A stretch of DNA of 64,000 nucleotides from Oasisia sp. SBJ-2009. Taxonomy: Eukaryota; Annelida; Polychaeta; Sabellida; Siboglinidae. Shown piece by piece: positions 36,001-48,735 of the stretch. The stretch is taken from contig OZ024863.1 in NCBI GenBank assembly GCA_964017155.1, positions 47,814,519 through 47,878,518 of the forward strand, given 5' to 3'. Made by a program: the position numbers and the translations under genes. Positions within the stretch are counted from its first letter, which is position 1, and the number at the start of each line of letters is the position of its first letter. Under the pieces are notes generated by a model. It was not told where the DNA came from. It did no database searches and saw only the letters and a list, made by a program, of their open reading frames with translations.

Positions 36001-38660
36001 ACGAACCCTAGAGATGGACAAGAGCCGGGCGAACCTTGGGGGTTGCACACTCGAAGGTTGAAAGAACCACACTCGAAGGTTGAAAGAACCTTGTTGTTTC
36101 GTACACTCGAGATGTGAACAGTGTTTAGCACACACTCGGCGGTTGAACGAACCCTGGAGTCTGGCACGTCGACAAGTGAGACGCAGTTGGCAGTTCGATA
36201 CATTTTCGCAGTAGGACGGGAGACGCGGGCACGCGTTATCACATCGGAACGGGAACAGTTTGCTTTTGGAGAAGTTCCATTTCAGACGAGTCTGAGTCAA
36301 CGAACTATCGCCGTAGCTAGGCCCTACATCTCCGGTGAATCACCCGGACGACTCCGAGGTGAGAAAGTCGACAACGAGGCGGGGTGGAGGACGCCCACTG
36401 TTGCGTCACGGTGGTTTACGAGGTGATGGCGCAACCGGCCAAGTCGACGTGTTTACGCCAGAAACCTCCACAACGGAAATACTTCGGCCCTTTTTCACTT
36501 CCGACCATTCTTGTCTCCGATGGTTTGTGATGAGTCTAAACGCCCCCGTCAGACATGGGGTCAACTACATTGAACTGTATTTAAATACAAATCTCTTTCA
36601 GGATTTAAATACAGATACTTTTAATTGCAAATGTAAAGCATTTAAAATACTTTTAAGATACTATATAGGTAAAATAAAATAAAATTATATATCGAAAGTT
36701 TGAGACATCTAGTTTATTGTCATTAGTGTTTCCAATCAAGGGGATCCAGCCTAGTGTTAGGCCTGCTGTGGCGACTGTTCAGAATTCAGTCAAAAAGTAT
36801 TTTAAACTGCGATTTATTAATAACATTGTCCTATGTATTTGAATAAATATTTCAAAAAATATTTGACAAAGGATTAAAAAGTATTAAAAAAATTATTTGA
36901 CAATTTTTTTGGCAAAATGTATTTAAAACGTATTTTTAATGTATTTAAAATTATTTGAAAAAAGTATTTGTAAAGTATTTGAAATATCAAATACTTTAGA
37001 CACGTATTTAAATACAAATATTTGTAATTCTTAAACGTCAAAACAAATGCAAATACTTAAACAGTATTTAACTACTTTCAAATACAAATGTATCTGACCC
37101 CATGTCTGCCCCCTATTCCCCCCCGGACTTGTTTCCCCGGCACGCGGCGAGTCCACCCGGGGCGACCTGGCGATGTGCCGACGTTTGATTCTCCTGCAGC
37201 ACGCAGACACAACCCGGACACACCGCGTAGACAGGAGGATGCTCCGTGCAACCCCTCCACGTACACGGGCCCAGTTACGATTGGTTTTATATGCAAAAAG
37301 GTTAGGTTTAGGTTTATGGTTAGGGTGTTATTGTTTATAGGTTGAAGGAGCTTTTGACCAGAGTGAAATTAGGTATAATATATGTACGAGCAGGGTTAGC
37401 AAATAACCGGTATCTTCATGGGATATGTGTATGGAGCCATAATTTAAAATTATATGATAGGGAATACAAATCAGTAAATCGGAAACAGAGGATTTGGATT
37501 CAAAGAAGAATGAAAGTTCACTGATACGTAGATCTTAGAAAGCCAAGAAATATGTTATAGATGCCATTGATAATGCGGGAATCGAGGGGAATGTCACATC
37601 GATTATTTGGAAACATTTCTAAAGCGCTACGTCTCCTGGTTAAACACCTGCTCAAAGGCGCTAACAACATAACACATGTAAATACACATATACGTACTAT
37701 CTAAATAAATAAGTTAAATAAATTGGTTAAATAAATATGTTGCAATAAGTTAAATAATAAGTTAAGTCAATAACATAAAGAAGTTAAATACAGTTCTACA
37801 ACATAGCAGCATACAGAGTGATGTAGTGATGGAACTGCAATGATAAGTTTTATAGTATATTAATGTATTCGCACTACAACATGTACAAAAGTGATAACAT
37901 TATAGGAAGACATCCTTGGCGCGGTGAGTTGAGAATAATGAGCAGAGCTGAAATCTGGAACTGGAGTCAAAGAAGACAGACAATCTGTGACGTGAATCTG
38001 TGACGTCACAAAAGGCAAGAGAGCCGATGGCAGAAGAGATCAAGAACAAACACTGCAGTTGACTGACGCTATAGAGACAGCGGGAACTCAGCACGGACGA
38101 TAAGGCTTACTGCACAATCAGTTAAAATAACTCAACGCACCAATTGTTCCTTCCTACTTCAACACTATTCTCGGAATGGGCAACCGAGATTTGGCTTATT
38201 TGCTATTCCATGAATAAAATACTCGTGCTCAGAGGTCCACATGTGTTAAGATATCGTGGTAATTACGTCGGGTGCCAGAGTTTTCGTGCTTCTCATCAGC
38301 GCGGCTCGCTTTACGCTATGACACCTTAATTAAGTCCACCGATAACAAACGAGCTGACATCGTCGCATTTGCATTGCTGATGGCGAGGTTACCGCCCTGT
38401 CAGTTTACGGCCTTGTCGGACAGGAATTAAACAATCCCTCGGGGCGTTAACAGAATGTGTGCGCTCGCGTGGAAATAACCGACCACAGAAGCGAGCGGGC
38501 AATTTGTCGACCCCCGCCAAACGAGTCGGGAACGTCAATTACCCACCGCTATCGTCGCCCCGATAATCAACTTGAATATATACGACGTACTTTCGATGCA
38601 AATGGAATCTAATGACACGTTATTATTTTTTCTTTTCAGATGCCTGCGCACGAAGTCGCG
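33093..38660 (+). CDS. Candidate secreted or membrane protein, first two exons, 3' partial
   Basis: Exon 1 (33093-33138) reads MYLLSVILLLAAPVS, a textbook signal peptide, and ends in phase 1 at a strong donor (GTGAGT). Exon 2 (38640-38660) is a 21-nt microexon between TTTTTTCTTTTCAG and GTGAGTAAAC. With exon 1 it reads on as DACARSR and again ends in phase 1. Phase-1 junctions after a signal peptide are common in extracellular proteins. No third exon was recognised, so the next intron may exceed 25 kb. The family is unknown. Pairing of the two exons rests on matching phase and strong splice sites only. Alone, exon 2 could also read MPAHEVA. Confidence 0.35.
33139..35690. other. Putative first intron, left part
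   Basis: CpG-rich up to about 34950, with a G/A-rich degenerate stretch (33780-34180) containing repeated GGGAGAAGAGA-like motifs. No exon was recognised. Confidence 0.35.
35700..36170. repeat. Degenerate tandem repeats: ACGTTGTGA type and ACTCGAAGGTTGAA type
   Basis: Two diverged units of about 129 bp share GTGACGTAATTATA and AGACTCCCAT (35787 and 35916) plus many GACGTTGTGA words. From about 36010 a short repeat of ACACTCGAAGGTTGAAAGAA and variants follows. Confidence 0.7.
36550..37108. mobile_element. AT-rich MITE with 14-bp perfect inverted ends
   Basis: CAGACATGGGGTCA at 36550-36563 and its exact reverse complement at 37095-37108 bound 559 bp rich in GTATTTAAATAC and AAAGTATTT words. 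A second, truncated copy is at 55548. Flanks show C-runs but no clear target-site duplication. Confidence 0.75.
37110..38339. other. Putative first intron, middle part
   Basis: No exon or dispersed repeat recognised. AT-rich from 37280 to 37900. Confidence 0.35.
38367..38603. promoter_or_regulatory. Pair of POU octamer motifs in CpG-rich DNA before the microexon
   Basis: ATTTGCAT at 38367-38374 and ATGCAAAT at 38596-38603 are exact octamers on opposite strands, about 230 bp apart. The stretch between them is CpG-rich and not repetitive. A regulatory role is inference. Confidence 0.3.
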
Positions 38661-38899
38661 GTGAGTAAACATTACGTTTCGTTCGCATTAAGCCCGGGTT
38701 TCGGGCGGTCGCTTAATTCGTGTAGCGTCGCTAATGTGTAGTTTATTGCTCCGATTAAATATCATCTTACTCCCACGACGACGACGGAGGCGCGCGCTGC
38801 GGGTCACGTGGTGTCTGACTGGACACGTGACCGAGACGGGATTCGTGACTTGCGACAGACTGACATTTAAGCGATATCGGATGATTAAAAATGTCGATG

Positions 38900-39093
<194 letters not shown>

Positions 39094-39324
39094 TACATAC
39101 GAAAAATTATATGTATCACGGTATGTATGCCATTTACTTGCAATATTATTTTATTTATTTACGTACTGGAAAATTGTGATGGAAGTTGAATCATGTAACA
39201 ATCCCACCACCGTCATATGATTATCGTGAGGGTTGTGGCGTGTAATTGCCGTAATTGTTTGTGTTTAGATATTCTAAAAGTAGTGAGATCACTTTCGCTT
39301 TCGAACCACGAGGTCTACACGTTG

Positions 39325-40078
39325 TGGGAGTTTATTATAAGAGTATTACACGTTGCGCAGCAGTTTATTATAAGGGTATTAGACGTTCAGGCTGTTTATT
39401 ATAAGAGTGTTTACACGGTGCGGTAGTTTATTATAAGGGTATTACAGGTTCCGGCTGTTTATTATAAAGGTATTACAGGTTCCGGCTATTTATTATATGG
39501 GTATTACACGTTCCGGCTGTTTATTATAAGAGTGTTTACACATTGCGGCAGTTTCCGACTGTTTATTATAAGGGTATTACACGTTCTGGTTGTTTATTAT
39601 AAGGGTATTACAGGTTACGGCTATTTATTATAAAGGTATTACAGGTTCCGGCTATTTATTATATGGGTATTACACGCTCCGGCTGTTTATTATAAGAGTG
39701 TTTACACATTGCGGCAGTTTCCGACTGTTTATTATAAGGGTATTACACGTTCTGGTTGTTTATTATAAGGGTATTACAGGTTACGGCTATTTATTATAAA
39801 GGTATTACAGGTTCCGGCTATTTATTATATGGGTATTACACGTTCCGGCTGTTTATTATAAGAGTGTTTACACATTGCGGCAGTTTCCGACTGTTTATTA
39901 TAAGGGTATTACACGTTCTGGTTGTTTATTATAAGGGTATTACAGGTTACGGCTATTTATTATAAAGGTATTACAGGTTCCGGCTATTTATTATATGGGT
40001 ATTACACGCTCCGGCTGTTTATTATAAGAGTGTTTACACATTGCGGCAGTTTATTATAAGAGTATTACACGTGGCGGG
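39325..40078. repeat. Minisatellite GTTTATTATAAGRGTATTACA with 166-bp higher-order unit
   Basis: Basic units of about 30-33 bp (TTTATTATAAGGGTATTACA plus a variable GTTCCGGCT-like part) are ordered into a 166-bp super-unit. The marker CACATTGCGGCAGTTTCC recurs near 39539, 39705 and 39871. Frames across it (YYKGITGYGY-like) are repeat translations. Confidence 0.95.
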
Positions 40079-40314
40079 TTGTGGTTGGAGGTTGGCGTGG
40101 CATGACTCAAGAGGCGGCGGTGAAAGGATTATATTCGGAGCGTATTACGAATACAAACTGCGATTTGTGGTTCCTGGAGTTGGACTTATGACTACTTCCG
40201 GTGTGACCGCATTTCTGGGGATTGGCGTGTCTTCTTGGTATAATGTAGACCTATGTTTACTCACAACAGGATACGTTCACGTACAAGACAAATTACTTCA
40301 AATTTACAGACGTA

Positions 40315-40705
40315 AGACCCGATCAAAGAGTACCCTATAGAAATAGTATCATGTAGGTTGTCTGAATTTCTGTGTAGACATATGTAGTGTGGAGTGAGTA
40401 GAAATTTTGTTTTTGTGCAGCGTGACATCGGAGCTGTCCAATTACGACAGCTGACACTCGGTGTTTGTCTGCCTCTTGATACAGATGTCAGTTAGATTGG
40501 TGATGTAAAAACGATAGGTCACTGTCTGATTCTAGCAGGAATGAAGGGGTGTCCGGTTTAAAGGGGGTTTGTGGGAACCTGAGGTATTAGAATTTCACGA
40601 ATTATCAATGGCATGTCTACCAGTGGAAGTTAAATATGCTGTGACATTTTCGATAATACATCTTTTCTAAGTTTACAAACTTTATAATGGCCGCCTACGG
40701 AAAAG
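40315..40705 (+). mobile_element. Dispersed repeat family A, copy 3
   Basis: Starts AGTACCCTATAGAAATAGTA and ends ATAATGGCCGCCTACGG. It is collinear with copy 1 (AGTGTGGAGTGAGTAGAA; GAGCTGTCCAATTACGACAG; TTTGTGGGAACCTGAGG). The left CCGCCATTA end is missing. Confidence 0.75.
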
Positions 40706-41054
40706 GCAAATGTGGTCTTAGACCTATATGAAGTAGAAGATGGAGTAGCATTTAGGCAGGTTGGACGTAGGCGATAACTGAATCAGCGGTATCGACTGAT
40801 TGGGTATTTAGTGCCAGCGGCGTGACTGTGTTTACAGACAGGTCTGACGGGCAACTGACAAGGGTGCGGCCCCGTAGATTACGCCGTGTCAGTCCGTGAT
40901 AAACTATCGGCGCCGTGGTCTTAGTGACATCGGCAGTGTGAAGCTGTGGACGCCAGTCCGGGTAAAATCCCGAAATAACCATTGATTATCTCCGCCGATA
41001 ACACAAACGTTGTCAGGACAGTCTCCGAACTTGCCACGGGATCGCATAGTGATA

Positions 41055-41320
41055 AAGGGGAAGGAAGGAGGAGGGAGGAGGGAGGAGGGAGGAGGGAGGA
41101 GGGAGGGAGGAGGGAGGATGGAGGAGGGAGGAGGGAGGAGGGAGGAGGGAGGAGGGAGGGAGGGAGGGAGGGAGGGAGGAGGGAGGGAGGGAGGGAGGGA
41201 GGGAGGGAGGAGGGAGGAGGGAGGAGGGAGGAGGGAGGAGGGAGGAGGGAGGAGGGGGGATGGAGGGATGGGGGAGGGAGGGAGGGAGGGAGGGAGGGGG
41301 AGGGGGGGAAAGTGGAAATG
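41055..41320. repeat. (GGAGGGA)n / (GGGA)n G-rich satellite
   Basis: About 265 bp of GGAGGGAGGA-type repeat, nearly all purine on the plus strand, with dense G-triplets able to form G-quadruplexes. Pro/Ser frames on the minus strand are artefacts. Confidence 0.97.
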
Positions 41321-41559
41321 GGAGAGGAAGACAGAAAGGAGGAAGGTTGGAGAGAAGAAAATGGTGGAGGAGGGACGCAATAGAGAATGAATTGGGACAT
41401 ACCATGGAGGGAGGGAGTGCGGAAGGGAGGGGGGAGGGGAAAACAATGAGAGTAAGAGAGGAAGGGAGAATGGGAGGAAGGATGGAGAGAGGAGGAGAAT
41501 AGATGAAGGATAGATAAGACAGACAGTTGTGCTGAGACATCGTTCTTGGGCCTGGGATT

Positions 41560-44500
41560 ACCCGCACGAAACAACGGGAGACAAAAGACGGAATGTTCGG
41601 GGAGGGAAACATAACCGTATAACGCAGGGGAGCATAGGAGGGAGTGGGTGCTACACCCGGCAGGCGATCACGGGGCGTCCGTCGAGCCGACGACCCCGCG
41701 ATGCGACGATAGGCATCGCGGCTCGATTTCCGATTCGGCATCGGAGCGATTTCGGAGAAACTAAATTCGCGCACATCAAAGCGACGTTCCCGGCGTATCC
41801 TAATCCGCAGTGGCAGCGAATGCCCCGATAGACCAACTCGCCGTCTTGCCCCGTAGAGCTCCCGGTCTGCCGGCGGGCTCGCGAGGCGGGCGAGCGTTGA
41901 TAGCCACATTTTTATTGACGCGTGCCACGAGTGCCCGAGTCTCGTCAGCCGGTCAACCGATACCTCCATCTGACCGCAGCCGTTGACCACAATCTACGAC
42001 GCTACCTCGCCCGCGTGCTATCCGTTATTTGTGACACGTCTGCCCGGGTTCCGTGATTGGGCTCCTGTGAGTTTGGCAATGAGCGGCCGGCAATCAAGCA
42101 CTCTGTACTGTAGACGGATGTGGTAGCGCTGACAAAGCTCGCAATTACAATCACAATTGCGCTATGTATTTTTTTATGCACCGTCATGTTTTATACATGA
42201 ATCGCGCCGTCACTCGCCAGGGCGTGCGTGCGCCACGTACGTGTCAAATAGGTGCCGCTGTTTATCAAAACAAACGCATGACGAAAAGCACCCAACATCG
42301 TGACACTACGATAATTAGGTGCAAGGTTAATACAAACCACAGAGCAGTATTGTTAGCGAGTCAGTTGCTGCATTGTAACGTTACAACGGTGATCACCGGC
42401 ACCAGTCACAGTGCGTCTCTGTAATTACCGTGTGACTTTTGCGGTCTTGCGCTAACCACACACGCTTGAATGGACTAACTCGTACACGTGGATTTTCACA
42501 CGTCGCGATACGTGCTTCACGCTACTTTGCTACTTCTATTGTTTTCTCGTTGGTGCTTTTCCAAATGTTGTTACTAGCATCAAAGCAACATTGAACCCAG
42601 ATCGTTTCGTTGTAGGACCTAACTAAGGTTTTCATTCTTCGTTTGGCCTTTATACGTTCAGCAAATTACGAATGCTTATCGTGGCTCTGTTGTGATTTGA
42701 TCGGCGTCTACCTTAATTTCTTTGTTCCGATGCATCGCGCCAACAAACATGTGTTTGTGGGTAAGCGAATTAGCCGCACGCGGCCGGTGCTAGATTGAAC
42801 CTCGACGCGTGCTCTGCCCGTGTTTGTTGATGGAGATAGCGCACGGCCGACGCATAAGCCGGCCCGTGCCTCGAATAGCAGGAAACGTACACACCAATAA
42901 ACAAGGCGGTCGAAATTTCAAACACATTCGTCGTGATAACAAACGCAGCCGTCGATTTGTCGCGGTCGATATTCGCCGGCCGACGGTGTGGGCTTGGGCA
43001 GGCTGAGAGACCTGAGTGGCGCTGGCGTTAATGCGAAGTAGAACTACTCCCCGACGATGAATGGAGTCCCCGACTGTTCGTTCGCGTCTCCATCGGTCAG
43101 TCGGGAAAGTGAGTTATCGTTAAACCAGTAAAACCCGCATAGGACTGGTGTACGTGAATCCGAAACTGGCATCCGTAAGCGGATGCAGTTTTTCCGAGCC
43201 CCTTGGGTTTTGCGTATACGCAACACCGGGAAGAACCCAGCAGTGGAATCGGTATAATCAATTAGTAAGGCCGCGTGAATCGAAGGGGATTCCCCGGAGA
43301 ACGTCGCACCAGAAGCCCCGTTATATCATGGCCTCGTTAACGTGACTTATTAAAGCCCGCCAGATGCACGTGTTGGTTTATTTATCGTCCCGTGCTATTC
43401 CAACAACCCACCGCCCGGACTGGCGCAACGTGATGCCGGATCTTGTGGTATTTTCGAAACGATACTTCGCGGCTCGCTCCGGTGGTTGTTGGGTGGGTTA
43501 TTGCGAGGCGGCCGCGGCGCGATAAGGCGCACTCGGCCACGGCGCTACCACCCGGCCGGGCGATAATGCGAGGTGTTGTCGTGAGGAGTGGTCAGATAAC
43601 CGGCTGACCACCGACACAAGTGGCCAGCTGTGGACGACAAGTGTTAATTAGATTTTATCTACATATGCGAATATTATAACTGATCCCGTGGTGAATAGGT
43701 GTTTAACTACGTATTTTCTTTTGACTTTCTCTGCTCACTAGTTATCAGACTGTTACTGGGTTCGCTTGCCCTGTTGGAATCTGAATAAACACAACACAAT
43801 GTAATGCAATAGACGAAATCTTAATTAATTAACTAACATCGTGTGGATGGTGCTGTAGCTCCTGTTGTATGAAAAAAAATCTGATAACCCTCAATTCCGT
43901 CCCAATCTTGTGACGGATTTTTAAATATTGGCCCGTACTGGATAGTAGCAACCGCGTTTGTACGCGAGAGACTGGTGTATCTTTATAGCTACCACGTGAA
44001 AGTTCTCAGACAGTAGTACATTCAACATTCATTGTACCAACTTAACCCACGCAAAATTGCTTGAAAATTTCACACATCACATCCGATCTTCATTTTCTAC
44101 GGGACACGTTCAGGTTGTGCATTTTACAGCATTTAGGCAGCTGGCTATTATCCACAGTTTATATACACAATATCTTATTTTACTGTGCTCTTTATATTGT
44201 ATGTATTTTTACCTCGTGTTACTCACCACAAAACCTTCTTTCAAACACACTTATCGCACGCGTGCTCTAAGAGCAAAGGTTCTGTTTTAGGGCAAATTTA
44301 CGATATAAATAACGTTGTTGCACCGAATAAAAAACAACAACATTTTGGGATAGATAAAACGAAGTGAGAATAGAACAAAACCGCAAAAACAGCCTCAGGG
44401 CCCGCCGAGTGCGAGATCTCACCCAGGGGTCATTCGGATGCACTGTATTTATAACCCGCGTGTATGTTTTGTCGTTTTGTAATGATCACAGACACTGTTT

Positions 44501-45040
44501 GTTTTGCCCCGCTGTGTGTAGAGTAGCCCCGTTAATTTGTCAGTGGAGATGTGTTGATATAAAGTCATACACACATTAGTGATCAATGGATTAGTGTTTA
44601 TAACCGATCCACTCGTCGTAGTCAAACTATCGTGCAATTATCAAATAGAATTACAGAAATACAAGCATGAAAGAAAGGATAAACGTAATTTGTTTAGCGT
44701 TCATGGGAATTTCCAATGCCCTGCTCTTGAAATGGGGTGGGGTGGGTGGGAGGTGGTTTCATTCAGACTACTGCGTATGTGAAAATACTTACGCTGTAGT
44801 CTGCATCGCAGGATACTATAAGATAATGCGTACGTTAATTGCACACATGTCTCATATGTAGTGATCAAAACAACGCTATTATGATCGTATGATTATCTGT
44901 GGGACACGGTGGCGTAATTGTTAGAACGTAGAACAACAAACTTTCAATCGAGAATCAGATAACCACTCGTCCGAATACGTTAGATAGTCATATCATTTCG
45001 AAGCTTGTGCTGTTTCGTTTGGTCTCTGTTGGTTCAGTTC
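41560..45040. other. CpG-containing non-coding DNA, no exon recognised
   Basis: Long, largely non-repetitive DNA, CpG-rich at 41640-42100, 42780-43040 and 43380-43620 and AT-rich from 43630 to 44400. If the signal-peptide gene is real this lies in its second intron, where the CpG-rich islands could be regulatory. No motif proves this. Confidence 0.35.
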
Positions 45041-45049
45041 GCGCTGCTG

Positions 45050-45105
45050 TGTAAATGAGTAATTGGCTATAAACAATGGTGGATATACACTGTGAATGAA
45101 TAATT
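45050..45105 (+). repeat. Short dispersed repeat shared with 70-125
   Basis: TAATTGGCTATAAACAATGG here matches TAACTGGCTATAGACAGTGG near 89-108, with similar flanks. Too short to classify. Confidence 0.5.
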
Positions 45106-45524
45106 GTCATGCAGTCATTGCATTTTGGCATCTAGGTGAATAAAGGAGGACCGTCAATGGTAAAGTGCTCTAAGCGTCCCAAAATCGGTACACCGCGCTA
45201 GGTAACAAAACACCATTTTCACACAACCAAATTTCCGAAGCGATTGTTTTTTCATCGTCTCAAGGTGAATCATGGTGAGTCAGAGGAACACGGGACAAAG
45301 CAAACTTAATTTATGGTCTTATACTGGTAGTGTTTTTGCACGTTGTTTATGTTGGGCCGATGTGAGTACCGACCGGAAGTGACGTGGCTCGGAGCGCCTC
45401 AGTGGCCGAGCGTCTGGGGTCGGTTGGGGAGCGAGTTCTCAATCTTCAGTTGTTGTCCGAAACTTATGCAATCTCGCCCAAAGCCCTAATGGTTAACCCT
45501 GCTGCAGAAACAAGTATATACATC

Positions 45525-45960
45525 ACCGGGCGCCAGGGGTCGCCCATGCTGCTTACGCCAGTACCAGGTAGCGATACGTCTGGTAGATCCCTTTGCAAAA
45601 GCGCTCTTTTATGCTCAGAAAAGAAATCACTCACGACGAGTCTGGTTGTCTCCGGTCATCTGACATAATGTTGGTCGATTTCAGCCACACGCTGCTTGTG
45701 TTATAGGCAATGTTTGGGATGTAGACGCAAATATTCGAATACACAAAATCGTTCAGCTGCTCGTGCGATTGGACGGACGGGTCGTTACATAGGGATTCCC
45801 ATACATTGTTTATCCAATTTCAAATTAGGGCGCTGTTCTCACGGGTGAGGCAGTCGCGGCTGGAGAAGTCAATAAACTATTTCGACTCGGCTAACTTGTG
45901 TACTTCGCATAGGGTATATGCCGGGGTAGTTTGCGTGGTACAGGCTTGGCTTGCGATGAT
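45525..45960 (+). repeat. Dispersed repeat family C, copy 2 (plus)
   Basis: Inverted relative to the 24975-25400 copy. Both copies can be read as a peptide with YFDSANLCTSHR, but each frame is short and broken elsewhere, so coding capacity is doubtful. Confidence 0.75.
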
Positions 45961-45964
45961 GAAC

Positions 45965-47100
45965 ATGTGCAGAGGTAGACGTATAGTGGAACATCTTTCG
46001 CGTAGCGATGTCGCTGAATTAACAGTCTACCCATGAAATGCAACTGCACAGTTGAGGAAATTAGCCAGATAAACACATTTCACGCCAGCACAGAGACGCC
46101 AGAAGCGATATCAGGCGGAATGATTCAGCCAGAAAAACCGGAATAATTCAATCAGAAAATCACGAATCAGGCCGATAATTCGAACGTCCAATGGCGCAGA
46201 GCAATGTCCGCTCGCATGGCAGCGTCAGAGGACGTCGATTATCGTGCGTGTGTTCCGTCGCACGACACACCGGCTACCGTTGCACGTTGAGCCGATCGAA
46301 TCCAATGCACGACGGCGCGCAAAGGGTTAATCACGCTTTTTATTCGATTTGCCCGTCATAAATGTCGCGACCTCGTCTCGGTTATAGCTGCATTTGCGGT
46401 AAGCGAGACTATCGCGTGGCGCACGAATTGTCTGGGTGGGTGTGCCAGCCGGGAGATTCCCCGACCACCGATAGGTGACCACGGTCAGCTTCGGATTACC
46501 GGTGGATTATGGCGGTATCAACCCCGCAAAGGAATCGGTTTTGCTAAGAATCGTCCCCCGCCGGTTTCTTCCAAATTCGACTTTGTTTACGGTAACACGC
46601 GGAAATAACCACGTCGCGTGTTTAGTCCAGATGCACCAGGAGCACGTATTCCGATTGCTATTTGAAGTGTGGGTCTCATAGTTTAACAATCATTGCTCAT
46701 AAAGTAAACACTTACTTAATGGAAACTGTCGAAAGGCACGTGCCAGTGGTTTTGTAGGCTTAGCGACCGGGGAACGAAGCCAGCAAATATTCAGCATGCA
46801 CGACAACCATTAGAATGTATGTTCTAGTATAACCTGACTAATATAAAGGCATTGTAGTCATTACGGGATAGACTCGTCACTGTGCCCATGGTGCTCTTTA
46901 TTGACATGATACTCCGAGAGCTGTACTCGCATGGGAGAAATAACTGAGTTCATAAATCGTGGGTTTACTGCCCCGAGGAATAGAAACGTCGCCAGTGTGA
47001 AAATGTCATGCATTAATATTTTAGATTGGATTTTGTTATCATAATATCGTCTATAGTAGTGTTGGATGGGTCTGTTGCATTATCAGAAGTAAGTGTAATA
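45965..47100. other. CpG-containing non-coding DNA
   Basis: Nothing recognised beyond CpG-rich sequence at 46180-46480. Confidence 0.35.
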
Positions 47101-47126
47101 TAGCGGGGAGTAGAGTGGTCTCGTGA

Positions 47127-47318
47127 GGGAGAGGGAGAGGGAGAGGGAGAGGGAGAGGGAGAGGGAGAGGGAGAGGGAGAGGGAGAGGGAGAGGGAGAGG
47201 GAGAGGGAGAGGGAGAGGGAGAGGGAGAGGGAGAGGGAGAGGGAGAGGGAGAGGGAGAGGGAGAGGGAGAGGGAGAGGGAGAGGGAGAGGGAGAGGGAGA
47301 GGGAGAGGGAGAGGGAGA
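47127..47318. repeat. (GAGGGA)n hexanucleotide array
   Basis: About 32 uninterrupted units. GGG every six bases makes it G-quadruplex-capable. Confidence 0.98.
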
Positions 47319-47929
47319 CTACGGTTCAGTACTAAAATTTCAAAACAAACACGGGTCTCGGTGTGTTTTGTTGTGGGTTCTATTGTGTTTAAGGTTGGCT
47401 CGTGCATGTGTTCCGTTGTGGGAGCTCGAAATGTTTAGTTGTGGTGCGTCAATGTGTTTAGTTACACAGTCTTTATGAGTTTTGCTTTGCGGTCTCGTTG
47501 CCTTTAGCCGTACGGCGTCGATGTGTTTACTTGTACGGCCTCAGCGTTTTCAGTTGTAGGGCCTCTGTCTGTTTAGTCGTTTGGCCACGAAGTGGGTGCG
47601 ATATGACACTTGGTAGATAACCACATTCTCCCCCGCCTCGCCCAACTCCCATGTCCGCGTAGGCTGCACCGCCCCCGCTCCAGACGAACGCGTTTTACCG
47701 CAACCGAAATTGCCTATAATTAACTGGCACTGTCGCGAACTTTCCAACAGGGAAACGCTGTGTCGACGCCCGGTGTTTACCCTCGGTAGAACCCTTCTCC
47801 CGCCCACTGACTGCCCACTTAGTCCGTCGGTCACCTCCTGACCCGCCGTAGTTTGTCGAGAGGCGGCGGAGTGTTGACTCAGCGACGAGACCTGTGACTA
47901 TTGCCACCCACGTCTTCACAGTCAGTGCC

Positions 47930-48240
47930 TGGATACGGGGTTGCAGTATGCCGGGTTCCTGGATACGGGGGCTACAATCAGTGAGGTACCTGGATACAGG
48001 GGTTATAGTAAGCCCGGTTCCTGGATACAGGGGTTACATTCAATGAGGTACCTGGATACGGGGGTTATAGTAAGCCCGGTTCCTGGATACGGGGGTTACA
48101 TTCAATGAGGTACCTGGATATTTGAACCTGTGGTTACAAACTGGGTACGGGGGCTACTATAAGCCCGAACCGGGCTTATAGTAGCTAGATACAGGGGTTA
48201 CAATCAGTTATGTACAACAACCAGACGGTGCCTGGATACG
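47930..48240. repeat. 31-bp minisatellite arranged as 62-bp alternating pairs
   Basis: Units begin CCTGGATACGGGGGTTA and alternate between TAGTAAGCCCGGTT and CATTCAATGAGGTA tails. Near 48150-48185 the order breaks and GGGCTACTATAAGCCC with its reverse form a small hairpin. Confidence 0.9.
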
Positions 48241-48555
48241 CCGCTACACTCATGTACACGGAAGTACACCAGCCACGTACTTGGACACGTGGGGGGGGGG
48301 GGTTACGATCACCGGAGTGGCATAGTGGTATGACTTCATTCAGTAGCGTTAACACTCGAATATATACCATCAATGACTGTCTGTCTCCCTGTAACAACAT
48401 CGATTACGGCGATCGACCATTGACGATATACGTTTCGACAAAAACACGTTGTTTGTTTGTGCACGATATCGCGTGTATCTCGTCCTGTGTCAACCCGGGG
48501 GCGACCTCTGGCGACTCGCACCAGTCTCCTCCAGCCGTCTCGACCCTGCGTCGTC

Positions 48556-48718
48556 TCTGTCCCTGTCTCTGTCTCTGTCTCTGTCTCTGTCTCTGTCTCT
48601 GTCTCTGTCTCTGTCTCTGTCTCTGTCTCTGTCTCTGTCTCTGTCTCTGTCTCTGTCTCTGTCTCTGTCTCTGTCTCTCTCGCTGTCTCTCTCGCTGTCT
48701 CTCTCGCTGTCTCTCTAT
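48556..48718. repeat. (CTGTCT)n hexanucleotide array with CTCTCGCTGT end
   Basis: About 20 units of CTGTCT followed by three CTCTCGCTGT units. Confidence 0.98.
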
Positions 48719-48735
48719 CGACTTGCTCATACAGA

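Noticed and set aside
39590..39965. Repeated 69-codon frames that looked like a duplicated gene
   Set aside because: Their 166-bp spacing is the super-unit of the minisatellite.
45375..45440. tRNA-like string (CAGTGGCCGAGCGTCTGGGG)
   Set aside because: No matching acceptor stem or TPsiC arm could be folded around it.
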